Part shown: positions 24,402-34,201 of the stretch, one piece after another | Numbering within the stretch: the first letter of the stretch is position 1 | How the letters are laid out: the number at the start of each line of letters is the position of its first letter | Assembly (NCBI GenBank): GCA_027625915.1 | Contig: JANTQA010000030.1 | Span: 3,534,001 to 3,598,000, forward strand | Length of the DNA: 64,000 nucleotides | Origin: Anaeramoeba flamelloides | Taxonomy: Eukaryota > Metamonada > Anaeramoebidae | Reading direction: 5' to 3' | Position numbers and translations under genes: made by a program | Notes under the pieces: model-generated | Database searches by the model: none | What the model was told of the DNA's origin: nothing | What the model saw: only the letters and a program-made list of their open reading frames with translations

Positions 24402-25049
24402 AAGTTTTTATTTTTATATTTTTTGTGATAAAGATAAATTGTAAATTGAAAACAAAAAAAAATGATTTGATAATCTTTGAAAAATTATATGCTAAAAAAA
24501 TAAATTAGGTTAGATCATCAAACCAGAAAAACAAAAACTTTATTTTACAACTGTAACAAAAGTATTGTCGTTCCAAAAGGAACTTTTTCTTTGAGGAAAT
24601 TGAAAATTAACACACATCTTTATACAAGCTAATTTATATTTTTCAAAAAGAATTTTAGCTTTGAATTAACCTAATTTGGAAAAGAGTATTCAAAAATACA
24701 ATCCTTTGTAATAAACCAATAGAATTGAAAGAAGAAATTAAATAAAACCAAATTACCCCCAACTCGGGGTTTGACTCTGACAAAATAAATATTTGTATAA
24801 TATTATGTTTACCAGTTAGTTTCTCTCATTTTTTCAACAAGGCTAATAATAATTTTTTCGTTCTTTAATTATTTTTGATAAACAAAAACTTTCATTGAGA
24901 TTCACACTTAACACAATACAGCACACCTTCTTTTGGAATTAAGAGAACACCAATTATTTCAAATTCAAAAACAATACTTCTGAATCTGTTACGTTGTTGG
25001 CTCAGATTTTTAACAAAAAACACAAAAAAAAGAACAAAAACAAAAACAA
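24402..25049. other. Intergenic, upstream flank of the AMPK beta gene
   Basis: A/T-rich leader sequence. A short minus-strand frame near 24890-25010 encodes a plausible peptide ending LYCVKCESQ before a stop, but it has no supporting context. It could belong to the neighbouring decayed gene or be chance. Confidence 0.4.
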
Positions 25050-26060
25050 ATCAAAATCAATATTATTTTGTCTGACTTATTTTCTGCACTACATTACCAA
25101 TGTAAACTTGATTGTGTACTCACAAAAAGAATGATACACCAATTGGTTTATCTTCAAAACAAACAAATTCAATTTGTTTGAATATGTCGAAGACAATAAG
25201 CAATGGATTTTAACTTATGTCTTCCACGAATTGGCATTATCAAAGTTTAACACCACACAATTGTTTCTACTTTAAATAAAAAACTATTGTCTATCTGAAA
25301 GGTACCACTCGCTCAAGCAACAAAACAGGAATCTAAGAAACAGATTAGGGATCAAATTAAATACAAATATCGAAGAGAATCAACAACAAAAAAACAAGGA
25401 CAAAAAGGTGAATTTTCAAAGCAAAGAATAGGAACAAGACCGTCTAACTGAAAAAAGCGTATTAATAAAAGAAATTGAACAACTTATACAGATCAAAGAA
25501 GAACGGCAATATAAAAAGAAAAAATAACAAAAAAAATTCAAGGCGGATTTATCCAACACCACGAAAAATAGACCAAATCGGAAAAAGGCACCAAGATCGC
25601 GATTACTAATTCTTCTCGCATAGTTAAAAAAGAATTAACGTTAACCTTAAATTCAGAAAAGGTATCCACCTCTGTACGTGGTGTTACAATTTTTCGTGAT
25701 ATTACAATTTACTTTATCCAGGAAAAGATCAATGCAATCGATCTTGGACTCTTCTCCCGTAATCGAATTTACCTTTGCGTCTATAAACAGGACGCCGAGA
25801 AGGAGTCGGCTAGTAAAATCGCTTGTGTTTTTGATATCACAGTAAAAACTTATTTGGGAACCAAATTGAAATCTGTGGATCACATATGGTAAAATACCCA
25901 AAGTAGGTGATACCATTGGCATTGTGATCGTCTTGATGAATAAAACTCTATCGTCTCAAACCAACGGAGAAGATATGGGAATTGCGTTTAAAAATATCCC
26001 CAAAAAGATCTCAATTTATGCCAGAGTACATCTTGGGCAACTTAAGCTTCTTTAAAGAAT
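25050..26060 (+). pseudogene. Decayed B-box/coiled-coil/SPRY (TRIM-like) gene
   Basis: Unusually G/C-rich for non-coding DNA here. On the + strand, a B-box-like piece (LHYQCKLDCVLTKRMIH, about 25080-25145) is followed by a coiled coil in one frame from about 25280 to 25526 (SLKQQNRNLRN, LTEKSVLIKEIEQLIQIKEE). A SPRY-like region follows (VRGVTIF, KINAIDLGL, NRIYLCVYKQDAE). It ends with VGDTIGIVIVLMN and TNGEDMGIAFKNIPKK, the typical GDxIG...NGxxxGxAF end of SPRY domains. Stops (such as TAA after LFLL and TAG after FQSKE) and frame shifts around 25570 and 25880 break it. The order of domains matches TRIM-type proteins, usually ubiquitin ligases or scaffolds, but no RING was found. It could be a pseudogene or a gene with unusual splicing; I favour a pseudogene. 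Confidence 0.65.
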
Positions 26061-28355
26061 TAACCAAAGGGTATGAAAACACTTTTTGTTTGTTATTTGC
26101 TTTGAAATGACAAAAAAAATTGTTTTGTAAATGAAGGCTGTGATGTTTTTCTATCTTTATTTAGTACTTTTCAGTATTGACGAAATATTTTTTTTTAAAA
26201 AATTTTTTATATTTGCCTTTAATAAATTTTTATAAACAAGCCATTTCCAAAAAATTAAAAATCAAGAGGGATTTTAAAAAGCATCTCTAAGAATGTTTAA
26301 CAACTTAATTAGAATAGGTTTGGAATGTATTATTAAAACTCTTTTAATTTGCACGTTTTGAAAATGAACATATTTATAAATTCACACAAAATACACAAAT
26401 ATATAGAAAATAAATTTTTATATTATTCACCCTTTAAAATATTATTTAATTATCAAAATAATTTTCTTCATATTTTTTTCCTAAAAATTGTTCTAGATTT
26501 TCATCTCAAGTAATTTAAAACAAATAAATTCAAATAAAATTATAATGTATAAAGTAAAAGTGCAATGGGTAATATCTAGGGAATTGTGAACTCAAAATCA
26601 AAATTAATATTCAAAAATATCTGAAAACAAAGCTTCATGATTTAAGGTAGTATCTACATTTTTGCATTTTAGATAATTTTAATAATGAAAAAATTACTGA
26701 AAAATTAAATTTTCTTGTGAGTATAAATAGATATGTAAACGTAAAATAAAAATATCGGTTCTTATAATTCAGAGAGATAGTCTATATCACAAATAATTTT
26801 ACACTTGTTGATTCGTAATCTTAGCTATTTTTAAGAAGAATATCCAAGGGTATTGTAATATGTATACTGAGGGCATTCTCCAGGCATAAAGATTCTATTA
26901 AATGTAAGATATTCTAATTAAAAATAACTAACATTACCAATCATAAATGCTTTTTATTAAGATATATCCTACACTGACAATCGTAAAGATATAACCATTT
27001 CACAGTCCAAGAGTTCCAGTTATGATGTGAGTTAAATACATGTGTTTAAGGAGTTTGAATTGAGATTAGAAGAAAAAAATTTTATTTTGGAAAAAATCCA
27101 AAATTGAAATTATTTTTTCGCATTTTCGCATTTTTTCTTTTTTTTTTCGATTTTTTTTTGAGACATAATTCATTAGAAAAAAATTTTTTTATTACAAGAC
27201 CAATATAGTCACTTGGTAAAAATATGTTAATCTAAGATTACTGAAACCGAGAAAATTGTTGTCAAAAAATTATATTGATTTCTATTGAACTTTTATTTGA
27301 TCTTGAATTGAAGATTAAAAAGAACCAAGTTGTTTTTCTCTATCAATTACCCTAAGAATTTGAATTTTTCAATTTTTCAGATAATATATTGATTTTTTAG
27401 TTTTATTTCAAACATATATCAATTTTTCTATGGTGTGTATTATTTTAATTATTTCATCCTTTTCTTCAAAGATTAATTCTCAATAAAAAAATTCAAAATA
27501 ATAATTCAATTCATATTTCTGAGGTATTACATAGAAATAAAAAAATCAAAATAACTGATCACAATTTAATATGATATTTATTAAGTTTGAAAATTTATTA
27601 TTTATTTTTTTATTTGGATCTTTAAATCAATTTTTTTCAAAGATTTTTAATCTTGATAAATTTTGTCAAAGAATTAAAAAACTAATAACATTTGTCAAAT
27701 GTGGAAAAATCTGTTTGTATCCTAATCATATTGATTCGTGCTGTATTGGATTTTGTCTTGATTTATTTTTTTTCTCGAAAAACAGTGTTTAGTTTTTTTT
27801 TCATTTTTTTTGGAAAAATTTTAATGAATATATTATGAAATACACACAATTAGTTTTGGTCTATTCAGTATTATTAAAGGATTTCCCTTTCTCTTTCCAT
27901 TTTATGAATAAAACCACTTTTAAAATAAAATATTATTTGAAATATATAAAACAAAAAATACACCACTTTTTTGGAAATAGCTCTACTGATAAATGATTAA
28001 TGAAAATATTTAAAAAAATAGTTTTTTTTTATTGATGAATAAAAAAGCTATAAAACTGAATGAAATATTATGTAAAAGGTTTTTACTATATGGTTTCTTT
28101 TATTATTGAAATTCATTGAAGGGTTAAATATGAAATTTCCTCCAAATAATGCTTTTTTTGATATAAAAAATTCTCGTAAAGCATGAACAGATTTGATTAA
28201 AATTAAAATAATTAATATTAATCGAATTTTTTTTTTTTTTTTTTTTTTGTAAAACACTCTAAATTTTACTTTTTTTATCTCTTATAAATACTAATTAATC
28301 AATTTATTTTGGATTAACATAATCTACTAAAAATCTAAATTAAAAAAAAAAAAAA
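26061..28355. other. Intergenic region with one repeat copy
   Basis: Holds the repeat at 26998-27500. The frame at 27571-27792 (+) is ATG-initiated and has some cysteines (KCGKICLYPNHIDSCCIGFC), but is flanked by A/T noise and is not recognised. The frame at 28048-28257 (-) arises from poly-A/T. Confidence 0.5.
26998..27500 (+). repeat. Dispersed ~450 bp repeat, copy 1 of 3
   Basis: Related to 52005-52460 and 58955-59420. Shared blocks include ACATGTGTTTAA(G/A)GA, ATTAGAAGAAAAAA, a TTTTGATCTT...AAGATCAAAA inverted motif and a distal ATTATTTC(T/A)T...TTCAA block. Copies are well diverged and carry no conserved ORF. Confidence 0.6.
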
Positions 28356-29681
28356 TTAAAGGTTTTTTTTCAATATTTCATCTAATTCCTTAAACCCTGA
28401 AACTTTCCATAATTTTGAACCAACTTTAACTGATTCTTGAGCAGCTTTAATATCTTTCAAACCATTTCCTGTGGAAATTACAACAACTGTTTCATCTGGA
28501 GAAATTAATTTTGACTTGATTGCCTTTTTAAATCCTGCCCACGAGCAAGAAGCGGCAGGTTCTGGGAACACACCAGACACTCTTGCGAGGTCTGGAATTG
28601 CCTTTAAGATTTCGTTATCTGAAACCGTCATATATTGTCCGTTCGTTTCGGTTACGCTTCTTAATGCACGGATTGGGTCACGTGGCAAATTGGCACTAAT
28701 TGAATCTGCAATAGTATTACATTCGATTGGTTTCAGGTTGAATGGATCCAACTTGTATTTCCAACAGTTGTACATCGCGCGGCTGTTTTCTGACTGCACA
28801 CCAAAAATACGTGGCATTTTTTCGATCATTCCTGTTTTGTAAAGATCCTTTAATCCCTTATGAACACCGCTAATAATGTTACCGTCGCCGACACTTACAA
28901 AAATTGAATCTGGCGACTTGAACAGTTTCTTCTTGCTGTGCACTTTCTTGAATTTTGCCAATTGCTCGCACATTTCAAAGGAAACAGTCTTCTTGCCTTC
29001 GACGGTAAAGTAGTTGTAGCCCGTGGATCTTGAGTACCATTTGTACTTGTGCGTGGCCTCCATGCACAAGTCATAGGCATCGTCATAAGTACCTCGGACT
29101 AGAAAGACCTGTGATCCGTAAACTAACAGCTGCGCCAATTTAGCGACGGGGATATTTTCTGGGACAAAGATGTTTGACAAGAGCCCGTGGGTTGACACGC
29201 TAGCCATCAAGCCTGAAAGCGCTGCGGCTGCATTGCCGGTGCTTGCAGTGGTGACAACGGTCTTTCCTAATTCAATTGCCTTGGCAACCACTAAGGAACT
29301 GGCGCGATCCTTTAGGGAAGCAGTGGGGTTTCTTCCCTCGTCCTTGACGTATACAGAGCTGAACCCTTCGTAAGTGGGGAGCTTATAGAGCGGTGTGTTG
29401 CCAACTAAAAGTGGTGGGACTTCTGCATTGAAGGGGAGTGGAAGAAATGCCCTGTATCGGTACATTCCCGAGTCTTTATCAAACAACCCATTTGATTTGA
29501 TATATTTGCTGATCCCATCATAGTCATAGCTTACGTCAAGTAAACCTTCTTTGTTCCCTTCTTCTTGGCACGTGTACTCAAATTGCCCAAAGGAATATTT
29601 CTTGCCTGTAAGAACAGATTTTAACCCATTTGCAAAATGGTTCAATTTCGGTAAAGTATGAAAATTACGTAAAAGTTGCAT
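28356..29681 (-). CDS. Threonine synthase (PLP-dependent)
   Basis: A complete intronless 441-residue protein. It should convert O-phosphohomoserine to threonine and phosphate, the last step of threonine synthesis. The PLP lysine is K124 in NPTASLKDRAS. Other fold-II PLP motifs are TPLYKLP (96-102), TTASTGNAAAAL (144-155), SVGDGNIISG (263-272) and VISTGNGLKD (401-410). The N-terminal region of ThrC-like enzymes usually carries a Cys-rich zinc ribbon; here only YTC remains (36-38), so metal binding is probably lost. The start MQLLRNFHTLPKLNHF is basic and amphipathic and could target an organelle, but this is weak. The gene is clearly richer in G/C than its flanks and lacks introns, which fits bacterial or archaeal origin or simply high expression. 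Confidence 0.93.
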   Translation of the reverse strand: MQLLRNFHTLPKLNHFANGLKSVLTGKKYSFGQFEYTCQEEGNKEGLLDVSYDYDGISKYIKSNGLFDKDSGMYRYRAFLPLPFNAEVPPLLVGNTPLYKLPTYEGFSSVYVKDEGRNPTASLKDRASSLVVAKAIELGKTVVTTASTGNAAAALSGLMASVSTHGLLSNIFVPENIPVAKLAQLLVYGSQVFLVRGTYDDAYDLCMEATHKYKWYSRSTGYNYFTVEGKKTVSFEMCEQLAKFKKVHSKKKLFKSPDSIFVSVGDGNIISGVHKGLKDLYKTGMIEKMPRIFGVQSENSRAMYNCWKYKLDPFNLKPIECNTIADSISANLPRDPIRALRSVTETNGQYMTVSDNEILKAIPDLARVSGVFPEPAASCSWAGFKKAIKSKLISPDETVVVISTGNGLKDIKAAQESVKVGSKLWKVSGFKELDEILKKNL

Positions 29682-30463
29682 TTTTGTTTAAAATTTTGAT
29701 AAAGGTGAAAAAAATGAAATTGTTTGCTTTGTTTTTCAGTGAGATTTTTTAATACTGTTATTTGGCAATTCAAAAACGAAAATTTTTAGTTCAATTTCCC
29801 AAATTAATTCAAGACTTTTGCTGTTCTCTTCAAATTTTGAAAAAATAAATTTTATCTCAAAGTTCAATCAGGAAACATAAATTAAATCTTCAAGAATTTT
29901 ATTATCAAATGATCTTATGAAGATCTTTACATTTTTTCAACCAATTTACAGAGACAAATATTCTGGAACTTGAAATAAAAATTATCATTTATTAATTAGA
30001 AAAAGATAGTAATAGGAATAAAAGTATTAGATATTTTGATTTTGTCTGTTGTATAGAATGTCTTTGAATCAAAAAAAAAGGCTACTTTTTATAATAGTTC
30101 TTATTAGAACGAAAATAAGTTTGACAAGTAATATTTTTTTGTAAATAATCTTTGGTTTATTTAGAATTGAATTTTTCATCTTTGAGTAATTACAAATTAC
30201 TTTGGAAATGATCATCTATTGGTATTACTATTAGTTCCAAAATAAATCGAACAAAATATGAATTTGATCTTTCAAAGAAGAATATAATTATAATTGAAAA
30301 CGAACCAAGTTCAAAAGACAACAGGTTAATCCCAATTACGAGAAAAAATTTTAATATTGTCAATTTACTGTTATCGAAACAAAACACACATTCTGTTTTA
30401 TCCATGTATCAAAAAAAAAAAGCCATACTTCTTTTTTCTAGAATACTTATTCATTACAACTTC

Positions 30464-30880
30464 AAAGAAACCAATTATAAACAAAAAACGAATATGATAT
30501 TGGTTTCTTCGAAATTTATTATTTTAAAAAAAAATTCTAAAAAATGAAGTAACAAATTGGAAAATTTTTATCAAAAAACTGTTTTAATTTTCAGGTGAAT
30601 TTTGCGCTAAAAAAAATCAAAAAAAAACAAACCTTTTAAAGGAAAAGTATATAAAAATTTGGAAAAAATCATTATTTAAAATTTACTTCAAACCTCAAGG
30701 AGTTAACCTATAAAATGTGTTTTAAACTTAGACATACTATTAGAGTATAAATTGGATGTTATGGTAAAACATTAAAAAAATCACACCTGTTTTTTTTGTA
30801 AATATATGTTTATTTACTCCTGATATAGGTTTTTTTGATCACTGTAAATACTGTTTTACTAGAAAGTATTATCCACACCT
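30464..30880 (+). repeat. Dispersed repeat, copy 2 (relative at 21131-21560)
   Basis: Same block order as the copy at 21131, including AAATTGGAAAATTTTT near the start and TTTGATCACTGTAAATACTG near the end. Strongly diverged. Confidence 0.45.
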
Positions 30881-30931
30881 TATTCATTTTTTAACTTCTA
30901 TTTTTATTATTAAAAAAATTTAATAATGTTA

Positions 30932-31133
30932 TACAGTCAGTTCCATTTTTAAGAAAGAAACTATCAACAAAATTTAAGGAACATAAAAATCTCAAATTAA
31001 ATCACATTTTTTGGAATTTTTTTTTACACAAATTATTTTTCAAGAATTTGAATGTTGTCTATTAATTTGAGATTTTTTTTTGTGTCTTAATTTTCATTGG
31101 GGCTTTGTGTCTTAAAAGTGAAAACTGACTCTA
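30932..31133. mobile_element. Palindromic ~200 bp MITE, older copy
   Basis: Left end TACAGTCAGTTCCATTTTTA; right end is the approximate inverse (AAAGTGAAAACTGACT, then CTA). Most of the element is one long imperfect hairpin. A better preserved copy is at 62904-63104. TA at the ends fits a Tc1/mariner-type MITE. It sits directly against the truncated left side of the 1.5 kb element copy B. Confidence 0.7.
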
Positions 31134-31140
31134 ATATATT

Positions 31141-32575
31141 TCTTTTCTTATTTGTCTTTAATCAAGGTTTGAATTATAATAAAAAGTCAAAATACTTCAA
31201 ATATAAAAGAGTTAAGTTATTGATTTTTTTTTGTAATTGAAAAAAAAATAATTATTCATTTTTACATTTTCTTTAAAGATTTTTTTTTTTGTTTATTTTT
31301 TAAATTTGAAATTATATTACAATTAATATTAATTCAAAATTCAATACATTGGTTTATTAATAATAAAATCAAACAAACAATGTTTTTAGTTTTATGATAA
31401 AATAAAAAAATAGAAAAATACAAAAAATATATTACTTAGAAATTTTAATTTTTTTTTTGGTTCAAAATTTTAATAAATAGTAATTAAGAGAAAAATAAAA
31501 TTCATTTCTTTTTGCCAAAATGTAAATAATAATTTGAGGAATTGTCTAAAACTTCAATTTAAACAATATAAAATAAATAAACAAAAAAATATTGTAAAAT
31601 TATACAATTTAATACATTGTAATTAAATCAATAAAAACAGTTTTTAATCGATAAAGTAATCAACCCTAAATTTTTTAAAAAAATAAAAAATAACTTTAAA
31701 TATTGTTCAAAGATAATAAAATAATTTTCGAAACAAGAAATTTATTTATGGAAATTTGTTGTTCGTAAAAATTTGAGAAAAATATATGTGAAAATCGAAT
31801 TTGTCAATCTAAATTAAAACATATCTTTGAAAATAATTTTTTATCTATTGCCTATTATCCAATAATATTGTTAATTTTATGTCTAGATTTGAAAAAGTCA
31901 TAAATTAAAAAAAACTTTTAAAATTAAAAAAAAAAATCAATTATTAATCTGACTAGAACTATTGACCAAATCTTTTAAAATTGAAAAAAATTCTCGTTGA
32001 AAAAAAATATTTCCAAATTTTAGTATGAAAAAAAATATTATTGTTTTTAATAATTTAATATATATATATATATATATATATATTTAAATAATTTAGAATC
32101 AAATATACATATTGCTATTAAATGGTAATCAATAGATAAAACAAATTTACTATGTTATGTCAGGATATCTTCTGTAACAAATAAATTATTTAATCAAGTA
32201 TTTTAGGCAATGTTGGGGTTACAAAGGGACCCAAAAAATTTCCAGTAAAGTCTGATGTGACTTAATCATTAATACTAGTAAGTTTTTGATTTGTAGATAA
32301 ACTTTTCAAAAACAAAAAAAAAAAAAAAGTTTTTTTTTTTTGACAAAATTTCGATGAAAAATAATAAAACCACCAGAACCAAGAGCAATTTCACAAGAAT
32401 CAAGAAAAAATTTTTTAAAGTTATTTTTTTATTTTAGGTAACTATACAATTTTTAATTATTAATTATTCTTTCTCAGATAATTGTTTATAAATTTTATAT
32501 CTTATAATCCTTTGATAGCATTTCAAATTAAAAAATTTATTTCAAAGGCAATAATATATTTGGGGTTCTAAGAGG

Positions 32576-32580
<5 letters not shown>
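31141..32580 (+). mobile_element. 1.5 kb inverted-repeat element, copy B (left end missing)
   Basis: Homologous to copy A from its base ~85 onward (TCTTATTTGTCTTTAATCAAG) to the right end (TTGGGGTTCTAAGAGGTATAT). The first ~80 bp, including the left terminal repeat, are absent; a palindromic MITE lies at that edge. Copy C follows in the same orientation, separated only by an (AT)n tract. Confidence 0.7.
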
Positions 32581-32598
<18 letters not shown>

Positions 32599-32607
<9 letters not shown>

Positions 32608-34103
32608 AGCACCCCGGATTTACCCAAATTTCATCAAGTTTTTTAAATTAGATTTAAAATGATAGTGATCTACTACTATATTAATTTTCTTATTTGTCTT
32701 TAATACAGATTTGAATTATAATAAAAAATCAAAATAGTTGAAAGATAAAGAAGTTAAGTTATTGAACTTTTTTTTTTTTGTAATTGGAAAAAAAATAATT
32801 ATTCATTTTTACATTTTTTTTAAAGATTTTTATTTTTATTTTATTTTTTTAAAATCGGAAATTTTATTACATTAATAGTAATTCAAAACTCAATACATTG
32901 ATTTATTAATAATAAACAGCAAAAAATTTTGCTAATTTTATGATAAAAAAAATAATAAATAAAAAAATAAATTACTTTGAAATTTAATTTTTTTTTTTAG
33001 AAAAAATTTCAATAAATATCCAATTAAGAGAAAAATGAAATTGATTTCTTTAGGCCAAAATTAAATTTTTAATATGATTAATTTTCTAAAACTTTTATTT
33101 AAGCAATAGATAATAATTGAAAATTACTTAAAAAAAAAAAAAAAACATAAAATAATTTCAATTTATTAAATTGGAATAAAACAAATATAAATTACTTTTT
33201 AATCGATAAAATATTTATACCTAAATTTAAAATAAAATAAAAAATAACTCTTAAATATTATTCCAATATAATAAAATAATCTCCGAAACCAAATTTTTTT
33301 TATTCCGTTTTGTTATTAGTAAAAATTTGAATAATATATTTGCGATACTTGGATTTTTCCTTAATAAATTAATCCATATCTTGTTAAATAAGTTATGATA
33401 TTTCGTCTATAATTCAACAATATTGTTTATTTTATGTCTAGATTTTAAAAAGTCAAAAATTAAAAAATGGTAAAAAAATAAAAAAAAAAAATCAATTATT
33501 TATCTGACTCGAACTATTGGCCAAACCATTTAAAATTGAAAAAAAATCTTGTTGAAAAAATTACCGAATTTTACAATGAAAAAAAAATTTGATTTTTTTT
33601 TCAAATTTAATTTATATTTTTTTTTATTTTTAAATTATTTAGAATCTAATATAGATATTGATATTGAATCGTAATCAATAGATAAAACAAATTTTCTATG
33701 TGATGTTATAATAACTTTTATAATGAATAAATTATTTAATCAAGCATTTTAGGCAATTTTGGGGTGCAAAGGGCCTAAAAATTTCCAGTAAAGTATGATG
33801 TGTTTTAAATGTTAAAACTAACAGGTTTTTGATGTGTAGAAAACTTTTCAAAAAAAAAAAAAAAAATTATTTTGACAAAATTTGGAAAAATAATAAAATC
33901 ACATTAACCAAAAAAAAAATTTCAAATGATGAAAAATTTTTTTCAAGTTATTTTTTTATTTTAAGTAACTATACAATTTTTAATTATAAAATTTTCTTTC
34001 TAAGATAATTGTTTATTAATTCTATATCTTATTATCCTTTGATAACATTTCAAATTTAAATTTTTGTTTGAAATGTTTTTTAGGTTATTTGGGGTGCTAA
34101 GGG

Positions 34104-34107
<4 letters not shown>
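32599..34107 (+). mobile_element. 1.5 kb inverted-repeat element, copy C (complete ends)
   Basis: Left end ATATCCCTTAGCACCCCGG; right end GGGGTGCTAAGGGATAT, its exact inverse over 17 bases. Length (1509 bp) is almost the same as copy A (1510 bp). The interior has many poly-A/T differences and no ORF. It ends about 95 bases from the glycosyltransferase stop codon. Confidence 0.78.
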
Positions 34108-34134
<27 letters not shown>

Positions 34135-34201
34135 TATATAATCATTTATTAACAAAGTAATTAATTTCAAATAATAAATAAAATCAAAGAATAAATTAAT
34201 T

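Larger units (their letters stand above)
29682..34201. other. Repeat-dense intergenic region
   Basis: Between the threonine synthase start and the glycosyltransferase stop lie a diverged repeat (30464-30880), a palindromic element (30932-31133) and two copies of the 1.5 kb inverted-repeat element. The 71-codon minus frame at 30190-30405 has no recognisable domain. No genes are supported. Confidence 0.7.

Noticed and set aside
24890-25010. Minus-strand peptide ending LYCVKCESQ, possibly a zinc finger
   Set aside because: Opposite strand to the B-box/SPRY relic, no second Cys/His pair and no start or splice context.
25653-25922. 89-codon minus-strand ORF
   Set aside because: Antisense to the SPRY-like relic, whose + strand reading has the recognisable motifs.
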